Source: Clostridiales bacterium (GTDB lineage Bacteria; Bacillota; Clostridia; Lachnospirales; Lachnospiraceae). Taken from it: a stretch of DNA of 64,000 nucleotides. The translations under genes and the position numbers were made by a program. The stretch is from the NCBI GenBank assembly GCA_012839295.1, contig DUNO01000043.1, forward strand, positions 1-64,000, written 5' to 3'. Numbering within the stretch: position 1 is the first letter of the stretch; every line of letters begins with the position of its first letter. Shown here piece by piece: positions 34,473-43,940 of the stretch. The notes beneath the pieces were generated by a model. That model saw only the letters and a list, made by a program, of their open reading frames with translations. It did not search any database and was not told the DNA's origin.

Positions 34473-35561
34473 TTATTCAAAATAAATTGCCTTCCCCGTT
34501 TTCCCTGACTCATAGATAGCTTCAAGAATCTGGGAAACAACAAGAGCCTGCTCCGGCTTAACAACTACTTCCGTCCCTTTGTTAATCGCATCAATAAAGA
34601 TTCGCTGCTCCATGCTTAGGGCATTATCCACCGGCTTTTCAATTAAAGGAATGCCTTCACCGTCAATATTAGGCCTTTCAACGATTAATTTATTATGCTT
34701 TACCGTATTAATGCGAACGCCGTCATTTAGATCAACTCCCCCTTTTGTTCCGCATAGGGTGAATTTCGCCTCCTTTTCATCCAGCATATTCAATGCCCAG
34801 CTGGCCTCTAAAAAGATGGTTGCCCCATTCTTCATTGTAATAAAGCCAAATGCAGAATCCTCTACCGTCATTTTTTCAGGATCCCAATCCCCCATAATAT
34901 TGCCGGTATTTCTTTGCCTGCCAATCTTATGGTATACATTTCCCACAACCATCTTTGGCTCATAATTATCCATGCACCACAATGTCAAATCCAGGGCGTG
35001 GGTTCCTATATCAATTAATGGTCCGCCGCCCTGCTCGTATTCATCCAGGAATACACCCCAGGTCGGTACCTTCCTGCGCCTAACCGCATGGGCTTTTGCC
35101 ATATACACCTCGCCCAGCTCATTATCATCGCAGGCTGCCTTTACATACTGGACATCACCCCGGAAGCGGTTTTGATAACCAATCGTTAATATCTTTCCAG
35201 TCCGCTTGGCAGCCTCCGCCATTGCTTTCGCTTCTTCATAATTAATTGCCATGGGTTTTTCGCATAAAACATGCTTTCCCGCCTCCAGGCTATCGATCGT
35301 GATAAAGCTGTGGGATCTGTTCGGGGTAGCAACTATGACTGCGTCAATTGTATCGTCCTTTAATAATTCCCTATAATCCTGATAAGCCTTAGCCCCTTCT
35401 ATTCCGTACTGCCTGGCATATTCGATGGCACGCTCTTCAATTATATCGCAGAAAGCTGCCATTTCAACCTCGTCCTTATGAAAGCTTACTGCATTCATGT
35501 GTTTAATCCGTGCAATCGCGCCGCATCCGATTAAGCCGTATCTTAATTTTCTATTATCCAT
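34473..35561 (-). CDS. Gfo/Idh/MocA dehydrogenase, DgpA-like (1)
   Basis: About 362 residues: Rossmann GLIGCG, EKPM with the catalytic lysine, the AKAHAVRRRKVPTWG stretch and GGGPLIDIGTHALDLTLW, in which histidine is retained. These last two blocks are shared with the paralogues at 43941 and 50645 and, as far as I recall, with DgpA, which oxidises puerarin at glucose C3 before C-C cleavage. ATG follows GGAGG eight bases away (35561). It lies in an operon with an LplABC-type importer and a short isomerase. Glycoside 3-oxidation is the favoured role; the exact substrate is not visible. Confidence 0.87.
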   Translation of the reverse strand: MDNRKLRYGLIGCGAIARIKHMNAVSFHKDEVEMAAFCDIIEERAIEYARQYGIEGAKAYQDYRELLKDDTIDAVIVATPNRSHSFITIDSLEAGKHVLCEKPMAINYEEAKAMAEAAKRTGKILTIGYQNRFRGDVQYVKAACDDNELGEVYMAKAHAVRRRKVPTWGVFLDEYEQGGGPLIDIGTHALDLTLWCMDNYEPKMVVGNVYHKIGRQRNTGNIMGDWDPEKMTVEDSAFGFITMKNGATIFLEASWALNMLDEKEAKFTLCGTKGGVDLNDGVRINTVKHNKLIVERPNIDGEGIPLIEKPVDNALSMEQRIFIDAINKGTEVVVKPEQALVVSQILEAIYESGKTGKAIYFE

Positions 35562-35668
35562 TTCAATTCCTCCCATTAACCAAGTACAATTTCCTTGTAG
35601 TGTTATTTTATCGCCCGCTTTACATAATCTGGTTTTCCATAACCCGCAATATGTTTTCCGGGCACGCC

Positions 35669-36553
35669 TTACCCTTTGACCGCCCCCAGCGTTAAGCCCT
35701 TTACATAATATTTCTGAAAAAATGGCAGCAATATCATAATCGGAATTGCGCCAGTGGCTGCCATTGCCATCTTTAATCCATTATTCGGCACTATTCCTGC
35801 CGCAAGGGTTTCAACGCCTGAGGTATTCGTCGTTAGGAATCTGGCATCCTGAATCATCCTGTTTAATATTTGCTGAATGCTGAACAGCTTGCTGTCCGTA
35901 ACGTAATATAGGCCATTGATCCAATCATTCCAATAGGAAATGCCCACCATCATTGCAATTGATACAATAATCGGGATTGCCATCGGCAGGATCACTTTTC
36001 TCAAAACCGTAAATTCACCGGCGCCATCAATCTGGGCAGCCTCCTTGATTTCTTCGGGTATATTGGTTTGGAAATAAGTTCGCATGATGATTACATAAAA
36101 GGCAAATACCAGCAGTCTTGGGAAAATCAAAGCCGCCATTGTATTTTTTATATGGAAAATCTGTGTCCAGATCATATAGGATGGAACCGTTCCTCCATTA
36201 AATAGCATTGTAAAAAACAGAAAGAACGAAATTGCATTTCTATAGGGCAGATGCTTAATTGACAGCCCGTATGCAAAAAGTGTCGTAATGATCAGGGAAA
36301 GCAGTGTCCCCGGTACGGTTACTAAGACAGTTACGCTATATGCCCTGAGAATCATGAAGGGGTCATTGAATAAATATTGAAAAGCTTCCAAACCAAATTT
36401 CTCAGGAAATGCCGAATAGCCATTCGTAATCAAGGTATTCTCAGCCGTAACAGACGACATTATCATAATTAAAAAAGGAAATAAGCATATAATAACCATT
36501 GCGATCATAACGATATGTACAAATACATAGAACCCTTTTTTCGTACTAACCAT
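35669..36553 (-). CDS. Carbohydrate ABC permease (LplC/MalG-like) (1)
   Basis: About 294 residues with six helices and the MalG-type coupling loop (EEIKEAAQIDGAGEFTVLRKVILP). The C-terminal KGLTLGAVKG is typical of LplC-type permeases. ATG at 36553 has GGAGG eight bases upstream; the longer frame to 36583 would overlap the upstream gene. It pairs with the permease at 36567. No ATPase gene accompanies this importer, so it probably uses a shared MsmX-type ATPase encoded elsewhere, as is usual for this class. Confidence 0.92.
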   Translation of the reverse strand: MVSTKKGFYVFVHIVMIAMVIICLFPFLIMIMSSVTAENTLITNGYSAFPEKFGLEAFQYLFNDPFMILRAYSVTVLVTVPGTLLSLIITTLFAYGLSIKHLPYRNAISFFLFFTMLFNGGTVPSYMIWTQIFHIKNTMAALIFPRLLVFAFYVIIMRTYFQTNIPEEIKEAAQIDGAGEFTVLRKVILPMAIPIIVSIAMMVGISYWNDWINGLYYVTDSKLFSIQQILNRMIQDARFLTTNTSGVETLAAGIVPNNGLKMAMAATGAIPIMILLPFFQKYYVKGLTLGAVKG

Positions 36554-36566
36554 TCCATCTGCCTCC

Positions 36567-37499
36567 TTAAAACAATGCGTCATCGGCGCTTATTTTTTTG
36601 ACTGCAAAATTAGCTCCCAGGACTAATACAAATCCTACTACAGACTGATATAAGCCAGCAGCTGTGGACATACCAATATCACCAAGCTGCATCAGCCCAC
36701 GGTAAACGTAGGTATCGATTGTCTGCGTCACATCATACAGTGCCCCTGAATTCATAGGAACCTGATAAAATAATCCGAAATCAGAATAAAAAATACGGCC
36801 AATCGACAATAAAGTAAGCGTTATGATGGTAGGCTTTAAGAACGGCAGGGATATGTACTTAGTCTGCTGCCACCTGCTGGCACCATCCAAAGCCGCTGCT
36901 TCATAATAACCCCGGTCAATTCCGATTAAGGTCGAAAAATATAGAATCGTGTGATATCCAAAATTCTTCCATAAGTATACTACCACGATAATCACAGGCC
37001 AGTTCTTCGGTTCGCTGTACCAGGAGATATTCTCAACTCCAAAGCTTCCCAGGATTGCCTTATTGATAAAGCCGGTCTCCGTGCTTAAAAAAGAATTTAC
37101 CAGGTAAGCCGTAACGACGATCGAAATCAAATAGGGATATAGCGTAACCGTCTGGTATATCTTTTTCATCCTTTTCCCCGGTACCTCGTTTAACATCACC
37201 GCGATAAAAATACTGAAAACCGTACCCAGGATGATAAAGGCCAGATTATATAAGATCGTATTTCTTGTAATGATCCAGGCGTCTTTTGTAACAAGCAGGT
37301 ATTTAAAATTATCAAACCCTACAAGCTTGCTTCCGTATATGCCGCCTTTCACAGAGTACTCCTCAAATGCTAAAATGATTCCGCTTAAGGGCATATAATT
37401 ATTAATGATTAAATAAATAACCGCAGGAAGCATCATCAGATAAAAAGGGAAATACTTTTTAATTTTTACCCACTTTTTCTTACTGACAGCGACATCCAA
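36567..37499 (-). CDS. Carbohydrate ABC permease (LplB-like) (1)
   Basis: About 310 residues, six helices, with the LplB-type coupling loop (GYYEAAALDGASRWQQTKYISLP). The probable start is TTG at 37499, seven to eight bases after GGAGG; the GTG at 37508 touches the ribosome site and is unlikely. It sits 52 bp after the binding-protein gene and 13 bp before its partner permease. The channel probably imports an oligosaccharide or glycoside. Confidence 0.9.
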   Translation of the reverse strand: MDVAVSKKKWVKIKKYFPFYLMMLPAVIYLIINNYMPLSGIILAFEEYSVKGGIYGSKLVGFDNFKYLLVTKDAWIITRNTILYNLAFIILGTVFSIFIAVMLNEVPGKRMKKIYQTVTLYPYLISIVVTAYLVNSFLSTETGFINKAILGSFGVENISWYSEPKNWPVIIVVVYLWKNFGYHTILYFSTLIGIDRGYYEAAALDGASRWQQTKYISLPFLKPTIITLTLLSIGRIFYSDFGLFYQVPMNSGALYDVTQTIDTYVYRGLMQLGDIGMSTAAGLYQSVVGFVLVLGANFAVKKISADDALF

Positions 37500-37551
37500 A
37501 CCACGCACCTCCTAAACAATGCTGCACAAAATATGGCACATCAACCTTACA

Positions 37552-39069
37552 TTATTTATTATTGGCTGCCCAGGCATCTAATTGCGCTTGCTTTTCCTTA
37601 ATAATCTTTTCAATTCCTGCCGCATTCAGATCCGCTGTAAACTTCGGCAGAATTTCTTCCGGATTAACCGCACCGCATTCCAGGGCTGTCCTATATTTAT
37701 TGGCAACATTCGTACATGCTGTAATTTCATTGACAACAGCTGAGTTGTCAAAGGAGAACCCTAATGCTTTTGACTTTAATGACGACGCATTAAATTCCCT
37801 GGTCTTTTCATAAATATCCAGGGCATTACCTTCCCAGACCTTAGTGATGAACTGATTTCCATACGCCCAGCCAAGATATTCCTGATATTTATTGTTGTCA
37901 GGATCGATCCTGCTAATCGTGCCATCCTCGTTCTCTTCATAATGGGTTCCTTCGATGCCATTCAAAAGAAGATTCGCAACAACCGGATCCGTATACATTA
38001 AATCCATGAACTGCATCGCCTTGTCAGGATCAACACTTGAGGCAGGTATCATCCAGTTTGTATTAACAATACTGGAAGTATAGGATAATGCCTCCGTCAG
38101 AATGACATAACCACAGTCAATGCCGGTCTGGGCCTCTACCGCCTCAACAGCCCCTGGCTTATAGCTTGTAATGCCGCCAAAAGCCGTACCAGCCTGCAGC
38201 CTGCTGGTCCAGGTTTCGGAAGAAGTTGCAAAATCCTTTTCAATATAGCCTTTTTCATACCAATCACGCATCAAATTGCACAATTGCGCATATTCATCAG
38301 TCTCATACAGATTCTCAACCTTCAGGGAATCTCCATAGTTCATCAGCACACCCATGGAATCTGATAGAACGTCCCAATCCCAGACCTCAAAATTCTTAGC
38401 GTTACCGCCTGCGCCGCCAAACATGGACTTGTCAGTATACTTTGCTTTTACCTTAGCAAATACATCTGTTAAATCATTGATTTGTTTCACATTACTAAAA
38501 TCTGCCCCTGCAGCATCCGCCATTGCCTTGTTGTACACAAACATTCTGCTGATTGCCATATCCTTCAAGGATGGCAGGGAATAAACCGTACCATTGACAT
38601 ACGCTGCTTTCAGGTTATCTTCTCCAATCTGCTCAACGATACCGGAGCCATACTTCTCCAGAAGGTCATTTAAGGGAGTTAATGCATCCTGCCTAATATA
38701 GTTTTTCGTGTCTCCTTCAAAGGAAAACATGACATCAATCTGCTCACCGCTACGGATCATCAATCCCACCTGCTCCGAATAGGAGCCCATATTAATATAA
38801 TTCAAGCTGATTTCCGCATTGATCAGCGGCTTGATATATTCATTCACCTTCTCAGCTACCTTAGCCGCATCCTCCATATTACCTGCCGCTGCCATATACA
38901 TAACCAATTTTGTTGGTTCCTCACCCTCTTGCTTTGTTTCATTGCCTTGCCCTGATTCTTTACCTTCTCCATTACTTTGGGTACCTTGCGTCTTGCCAGA
39001 ATTGCCACAAGCTGTCAATATCGAAGCCATCAGTAAAATACTTAAAACCACTGCGAAAAATCTTTTCAT
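37552..39069 (-). CDS. Carbohydrate ABC substrate-binding lipoprotein (LplA-like) (1)
   Basis: About 505 residues with a lipoprotein signal (MKRFF, hydrophobic core, TACG lipobox), a Gly/Ser/Glu-rich linker and a type II binding fold of the LplA family (ISLNYINMGSYSEQVGLMIRSGE, NTNWMIPASS). Its start at 39069 follows GGAGG. It heads a five-gene operon and is probably controlled by the YesMN two-component system read from 42004, which is typical for this importer class. It is clearly related to the binding protein at 59307. Confidence 0.92.
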   Translation of the reverse strand: MKRFFAVVLSILLMASILTACGNSGKTQGTQSNGEGKESGQGNETKQEGEEPTKLVMYMAAAGNMEDAAKVAEKVNEYIKPLINAEISLNYINMGSYSEQVGLMIRSGEQIDVMFSFEGDTKNYIRQDALTPLNDLLEKYGSGIVEQIGEDNLKAAYVNGTVYSLPSLKDMAISRMFVYNKAMADAAGADFSNVKQINDLTDVFAKVKAKYTDKSMFGGAGGNAKNFEVWDWDVLSDSMGVLMNYGDSLKVENLYETDEYAQLCNLMRDWYEKGYIEKDFATSSETWTSRLQAGTAFGGITSYKPGAVEAVEAQTGIDCGYVILTEALSYTSSIVNTNWMIPASSVDPDKAMQFMDLMYTDPVVANLLLNGIEGTHYEENEDGTISRIDPDNNKYQEYLGWAYGNQFITKVWEGNALDIYEKTREFNASSLKSKALGFSFDNSAVVNEITACTNVANKYRTALECGAVNPEEILPKFTADLNAAGIEKIIKEKQAQLDAWAANNK

Positions 39070-39137
39070 AATTTTTCCTCCCAATCTGGATAATTTAATG
39101 GTTGAACAGCACTAAGATCAAATAACCTCCTGGCGTT

Positions 39138-39258
39138 CCGCCCCCTTCCTCTTTCAATAAACCGTGCTGAACAGATCGTCACTCTGTAAGGCAGAGGAGG
39201 TACTGTACGTAAACAGATGGCGATATAGACAGTGCGGTTTATTGAATTATGGGGGCAG
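39138..39258. repeat. Long imperfect inverted repeat in the importer leader
   Basis: Two arms, CCCCC...TTCAATAAACCG and CGGTTTATTGAA...GGGGG, flank about 70 bp with smaller hairpins. The total is about 120 bp. It lies between the YesN-like gene and the binding protein at 39069, so it would be in that operon's leader. It could be a MITE-like element or a regulatory structure. Short ORFs drawn through it are not credible. Confidence 0.6.
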
Positions 39259-39397
39259 TGCACTTTCTTATTTGATAGGCTTATTGTATAAAATCGGGCT
39301 TAACTTCTCCACCAGTTACACGACTATAGGATATCGTTTTAACGACTATTTTGCAGCTTTAAAGAAATAAACCATCATAGAGAATTCCCTGTGAAGC

Positions 39398-39434
39398 AAA
39401 AAAGTATTTAGCGCTTATCTGCTAAATACTTTTT
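39398..39434 (-). terminator. Rho-independent terminator of the YesMN genes
   Basis: AAAAAGTATTTAGC pairs perfectly with GCTAAATACTTTTT around an 8-base loop, ending in a run of six T on the minus strand. It lies just downstream of the response-regulator gene. Confidence 0.9.
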
Positions 39435-39461
39435 ACTTACAATCGTACTTCTATACCAGTA

Positions 39462-40244
39462 TTAACCATTCTTATATTTAAACCTATATTCCACCGGCGT
39501 TAATCCCACCTCTTTCTTAAACATCTTTGAGAAATGGGCCATGTGGGTATAGCCGCAGCTGGCTGCTATTTTGCTGATTGACAGCTGGGTTTTTAATAAA
39601 AGGTCACATGCCACGCTGATTCTGGTTTTTAATATATATTCACTGATGGAATAGCCGGTATCTTTTTTAAAGATTCTGGATAAGTAGTCCGGGTTCAAGA
39701 AAACATGGGCCGAAACATCATCCCTGGTTATGTCATTTCCGATATTGTTATAGATGAATTCCTTTGTATCCTCGATCACGCGCTGGTTTTTCTTATTTTC
39801 CTCCATCTCCGGAGCGGCCTGTGAGCTTACTTCCGAAAGCATTAAATTTGCACGTTTGTTCTTTACCATTTCCTTCTTTTTATCTATTGCATTCAGAATC
39901 ACCTGCTCAAGCTCCTGATAGTCCACCGGCTTTAATAAATAATCCATGACCCCCAGGGATATTGCCTTTTTCGCATAGTCAAACTTAGAATGGCAGGTTA
40001 AAAAAATGCAGATGCATTCCAGGCTATACTCCACTACCCAGCTAATCAGATCCAGCCCGCTTCCTTTGGGCATCTCAATATCACATATTATAATATCGAT
40101 ATCATTGTCATTTAGTATTTGTTTTGCTTCCTGGATATTCATAGCCGTATAAATATCCGATATATTCAAAACTGACCAGGAAACCCCATGTTTCATTGCT
40201 TCCAGCGTCATTATCTCGTCATCCACCAATAGTACCCGAAACAT
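39462..40244 (-). CDS. YesN-like response regulator with AraC DNA-binding domain
   Basis: A 260-residue regulator: receiver domain (about 1-120) with the acidic pair LLVDDE and phospho-acceptor aspartate in ICDIEMPKG, and a C-terminal AraC-type double helix-turn-helix (about 160-258, ISKIAASCGYTHMAHFSKMF). Start has GGAGGG upstream. It follows the histidine kinase gene by 14 bp. Family members switch on neighbouring LplABC-type importers, so the operon starting at 39069 is the most likely target. Confidence 0.92.
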   Translation of the reverse strand: MFRVLLVDDEIMTLEAMKHGVSWSVLNISDIYTAMNIQEAKQILNDNDIDIIICDIEMPKGSGLDLISWVVEYSLECICIFLTCHSKFDYAKKAISLGVMDYLLKPVDYQELEQVILNAIDKKKEMVKNKRANLMLSEVSSQAAPEMEENKKNQRVIEDTKEFIYNNIGNDITRDDVSAHVFLNPDYLSRIFKKDTGYSISEYILKTRISVACDLLLKTQLSISKIAASCGYTHMAHFSKMFKKEVGLTPVEYRFKYKNG

Positions 40245-40258
40245 GAATACCGCCCTCC

Positions 40259-42004
40259 TTAATTTGATGCATCCGCATCCTCCTCTTTCATGATAGGTAT
40301 CACATACTCCGTTACGCTGCCATGGTCGTTATAAAAATGTATAAATGCATTTTCGCCAAAGATCAATTTAAACCTTTCTTTTACATTCCGAATCCCTATC
40401 CGGTATGTTTCATCCCCCTCAAACTGATCCTCGTCCGAATTAATTATTGTCAAAACATCCGCCGGAAATCCAGCACCGTAGTCTCTTACAATTACCTTTA
40501 TGTTGCTGCCCAGCTTCTCAAGATTGACCAGAACCTTTGTCTTTCCGTTATAATCGGAGGCATATTTAATTGAATTTTCAACAAAGGTCTGTATACTTAA
40601 GGGAGGTATCAGGGCATCGTGAAGCTCCTCATCCATGTTAATGCTGTAATTAATTCCATCCGGAAACCTCATCATCTGGATATCCATATAGTTTTTGATA
40701 TGCTGCAGCTCCTCCCCGACTGAAATCATAGTATTTGCTTTCTTAAACATATACCGGAAATAATTTACCAGGCTGCGGGAAAGCTTCTGGATCTCCCTAT
40801 ACTTTCCTAGCTCTGCAAGGCTATGCATTAAGCTCATGCAATTCAAGAAAAAATGTGGATGGATCTGGAGCTGCAAGTATTGCAGATGGGCCTCCTTTTC
40901 CTTTAATTGCTGTTCATAGATATGGATTTTCAGATGATGCATCTCGTCCAGCATCTCATTAAAAGTCGTACTGAGGACATAGAATTCCTTCAGCTTGCTT
41001 TTCTCATCCGCACGAATATCCACCTTGCCCGCTTTCACTTCCTCCATGGTTCTGGTAAGAAGCCCGATCGGATGATAGATACCCCGCTGGACCAGAATCG
41101 CGCTTAAAGGAATTAATGCCAGGATGATGATGGAGATAATGATTAGAACATTGCTTACCTTAGCGTATTCCGCCAGGACAGCCTTGTCCGGGATCATTGC
41201 TACCAGGCACAGGTCGGCAGAATCAGAGGCAGCGCTTACGTACAGGTATTTCTGACGGTCATCCTCAGCCGGGAGCTTCATCTCAATGCTATGATAGCTT
41301 TCAGCCAGATCCAGCATAATCAGACCGGCAGGATCATCGGTTAATATTTGCCCTTCTAAAGAAGTCATAAATGAAAATCCCTGGTTGCCAGGATTTATTT
41401 TTTCTAAGGGCTGCAATAATCCATTTAAGCTAATATAGCATCCCAGATAGGTGTTCCTGTCATATACAATTCTGAATAAATAATAATCTTCTCCGAATTT
41501 CCATTTAAACCAGCGGCCGGTGTTTAATTTGCCCTGCTGGATCGCCATCAGCAATTTGTTTTGTATTCGTTTCGATTCCAGATTATAATTAACCAGGTCT
41601 CCGCCCGAGTTCACTGCAGTAAAAAAATCATCGTCTATGATATCGCTTTCCGAGTATACAAAAAAGCCATTCACCTTACTGGTATCAAAGGTAAAATCGG
41701 TTAATTGGGTATATAAATCATATTTAGCCAGCTGGCGGTCGTTAGAATCTGAGGATACCTGCAATTCGACAATATTCTGATTTTTTGCCATAAATCCGTT
41801 GAGCGATACATCCAGTTCATCCAGCAGATGATCTGTCTGCTGCATATAAAGGCTCAACATGTCCCTCTTCACTTTTGTAACCTGCTCCCGGAGGTTATTC
41901 TGGATGCTATAATTTACATAGATCAGTGACAAAAAGCTTGGTATGATAAAAATGATTAGAATGATTTTAATCCAGAATGACACCGAATACCTGTTCTTAC
42001 TCAT
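40259..42004 (-). CDS. YesM-like membrane sensor histidine kinase
   Basis: A 581-residue kinase: N-terminal helix (about 12-32), a large extracellular sensor domain, a second helix near 285-305, HAMP linker, then a His_kinase domain with the phospho-acceptor in LQIHPHFFLNC and an ATPase domain (VENSIKYA, RDYGAGFP). The HPHF variant replaces the more common NPHF. It is thought to sense an external sugar or a liganded binding protein. It lies just upstream of its response regulator and downstream of a TetR gene. Confidence 0.92.
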   Translation of the reverse strand: MSKNRYSVSFWIKIILIIFIIPSFLSLIYVNYSIQNNLREQVTKVKRDMLSLYMQQTDHLLDELDVSLNGFMAKNQNIVELQVSSDSNDRQLAKYDLYTQLTDFTFDTSKVNGFFVYSESDIIDDDFFTAVNSGGDLVNYNLESKRIQNKLLMAIQQGKLNTGRWFKWKFGEDYYLFRIVYDRNTYLGCYISLNGLLQPLEKINPGNQGFSFMTSLEGQILTDDPAGLIMLDLAESYHSIEMKLPAEDDRQKYLYVSAASDSADLCLVAMIPDKAVLAEYAKVSNVLIIISIIILALIPLSAILVQRGIYHPIGLLTRTMEEVKAGKVDIRADEKSKLKEFYVLSTTFNEMLDEMHHLKIHIYEQQLKEKEAHLQYLQLQIHPHFFLNCMSLMHSLAELGKYREIQKLSRSLVNYFRYMFKKANTMISVGEELQHIKNYMDIQMMRFPDGINYSINMDEELHDALIPPLSIQTFVENSIKYASDYNGKTKVLVNLEKLGSNIKVIVRDYGAGFPADVLTIINSDEDQFEGDETYRIGIRNVKERFKLIFGENAFIHFYNDHGSVTEYVIPIMKEEDADASN

Positions 42005-42023
42005 AGCGAATCCCCCGATATGT

Positions 42024-42650
42024 CTATATTTTAACCTTTATTTTACCTTCCATAATATCCCGGAAGGTTTGAAAAAAACCCTTTTCCATATTGCCTTTCA
42101 TTAGATTGCTGGCCTTTTCAAACTCGATGGTGTCCATATGGTCAATCCACCACCGGATTGTCAGCATGAAATCACAGGAAAACAGATCGGCATAGAGGAT
42201 GGCATAGGGAAGCTTTTCCTCCGAGTAAAAGGGATCTGTGAGGATGGTTTCCAATATGTCCGCCCTCAGGATCTCCTGCATCTGCCCATACAGGTCACTT
42301 CCTATATCGGAGCTCCATAGGATTTTATATATCCTGCTGTTTTTCTTGATGAATTCTTCCGAGTTGCGGAGGTTACGGCTATAGACCGGATCATCAATTT
42401 CATCTTTGCCAGCCTTGATGAAATCATAGTTTTTCTCCTGCTTAAATTCCTCCAGGATCTGTCCCAGGTAATAATCCCTCAGATCATATTTGTCCAGAAA
42501 ATATTTATAGAAGGTTGACCGGTTAATACCGGCCTTTTCAATAATTCTCTTAACCGTAATCTTCTGGAAGGATTCCATGGATAAGCAGTGCAAAAGTGCT
42601 TCGCAGATCCTTTCCTTCATCCGGTATGCTCCCTCTTCTTTCCTTGTCAT
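42024..42650 (-). CDS. TetR family regulator
   Basis: About 208 residues with an N-terminal helix-turn-helix (ITVKRIIEKAGINRSTFYKYF) and a variable ligand-binding domain of the TetR_C_7/DhaS-like group. ATG at 42650 has GGAG upstream; the longer frame is unlikely. It is divergent from the flavodoxin-ferredoxin gene at 42792, and a TATAAT box (42729-42734) in the shared gap has a poor -35. It probably controls that gene; the ligand may be a released aromatic aglycone, which is speculation. Confidence 0.88.
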   Translation of the reverse strand: MTRKEEGAYRMKERICEALLHCLSMESFQKITVKRIIEKAGINRSTFYKYFLDKYDLRDYYLGQILEEFKQEKNYDFIKAGKDEIDDPVYSRNLRNSEEFIKKNSRIYKILWSSDIGSDLYGQMQEILRADILETILTDPFYSEEKLPYAILYADLFSCDFMLTIRWWIDHMDTIEFEKASNLMKGNMEKGFFQTFRDIMEGKIKVKI

Positions 42651-42791
42651 TACTCCTCTCCCTTTGGAAACCGCCGACATTCCAGGCCCTGTTTGTTGAT
42701 TGTTTACAGTATGTCCTCATGATAGAATTATAATATATCCTTTTTGTGAATTCAACAAAGGAAAAACAGTACATAACCAAAGGAGAATATC

Positions 42792-43751
42792 ATGAAGGTA
42801 TTAATTATTTACTTTTCCCAAAGCGGCAATACCAGAAAAATAGCCCACAGTATCGCCGAAGGCTCCCGCGAAGCCGCATCCCAGGTAGATGTCAGATCTA
42901 TCAAAAAGGTTACCTATGATATGCTGGAGGAATATGACCTGATTGGCCTTGGAAGTCCCATCTGGAAAGCAGATCCCCCGAATATCAGAAGGTTCTACCG
43001 GAATGCCCCTGATCAAAAGGGAAAGCATATCTTTTCCTTTGCAACCCATGGGACTATGCCAAGCTTCTACTTCCCTGTGGTACTGCCGAACCTGAAAAAG
43101 GCTGGCTTTACCGTAATCGGAAGTGCAAGATGGTACGGCAATGTGGTGATGCCAGGTATGCCGGAGCCATATTATACCGCCGGCCATCCTGATGACCAGG
43201 ACTGTGCGGAGGCAAAAGCCTTCGGAAAGGAAATGGTTCTGAGAAGCCAGAGAATCACTGCCGGTGAAACGGACCTGATCCCTCCAATGCCAAAGAATGA
43301 CGTCAACCAAAACCAGGCCGTAGCAATCGTGAATATGCTGCTGGAATACGGTAACCCCCAAGGCAGGATTATCCGTGACAAGGAAAAATGCATCTACCCC
43401 AAATGTACAAGGTGTATGGACAATTGTACCATGGATTACATTGACCTTTCCTGCGAGCCGCAGAAATTTGGCAGTGAAGGAAACTGCTGCGACGACAACC
43501 ATGAATGTGCCTGGTGCTTTATGATCTGTCCAACCGGCGCAATCCGTCTGGAACCGGATATTTATGAGCACATAAAGCCCTTTATCGGCGTGAGGAAGCC
43601 TCTCTTTGAAACTATCCTGGACCAGGCAGAAAAGGACGGGGAGTTCCGCAGGTTAATCTCCTTCGACAAGGTGGGCTTTGATACGCCTTACTGCCTTGCC
43701 CATCCGAACAAACCGCATTTTAAGGTTCCTGCAAAGCCATTGGAGGATTAA
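42792..43751 (+). CDS. Flavodoxin-ferredoxin fusion (EFR1 type)
   Basis: A 319-residue protein: flavodoxin-like FMN domain (about 1-170, YFSQSGNTRK loop) followed by a ferredoxin-type cysteine region (CIYPKCTRCMDNC at about 200-212; CAWCFMICP at about 238-246) that could hold two 4Fe-4S clusters, then a C-terminal tail. It should move electrons in the cytosol, for example to or from NAD(P)-linked steps. Divergent from a TetR gene, it may be induced by a small molecule. Its link to glycoside chemistry is suggested only by location. Confidence 0.82.
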   Translation: MKVLIIYFSQSGNTRKIAHSIAEGSREAASQVDVRSIKKVTYDMLEEYDLIGLGSPIWKADPPNIRRFYRNAPDQKGKHIFSFATHGTMPSFYFPVVLPNLKKAGFTVIGSARWYGNVVMPGMPEPYYTAGHPDDQDCAEAKAFGKEMVLRSQRITAGETDLIPPMPKNDVNQNQAVAIVNMLLEYGNPQGRIIRDKEKCIYPKCTRCMDNCTMDYIDLSCEPQKFGSEGNCCDDNHECAWCFMICPTGAIRLEPDIYEHIKPFIGVRKPLFETILDQAEKDGEFRRLISFDKVGFDTPYCLAHPNKPHFKVPAKPLED

Positions 43752-43890
43752 GGGCTGCTGCCAGACTCCTAGTATCATATTATTGTCCTGATCTATATGC
43801 CATTTTGGGAAATAAACAAAAATCTGATATTTATATTTCAGGACATCATACCGGAATATATGAACCTGCCCCCGACGGGCGTATTTATAA

Positions 43891-43927
43891 CAGGGCGGTT
43901 TCTTCTGTAGAGGAAGGAACCGCCCTG
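43891..43927 (+). terminator. Rho-independent terminator
   Basis: CAGGGCGGTT pairs with AACCGCCCTG, and the loop side adds a CTTC/GGAA extension; GCTTTATTTATT follows on the plus strand. It lies between the convergent genes at 43751 and 43941. Confidence 0.8.
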
Positions 43928-43940
43928 GCTTTATTTATTG

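Noticed and set aside
39164-39370. 68-codon plus-strand ORF
   Set aside because: It is produced by the inverted repeat at 39138-39258 and lacks a ribosome site.
42801-43571. 256-codon minus-strand ORF
   Set aside because: It is antisense to the flavodoxin-ferredoxin gene, which has clear cofactor motifs; the antisense product resembles nothing.
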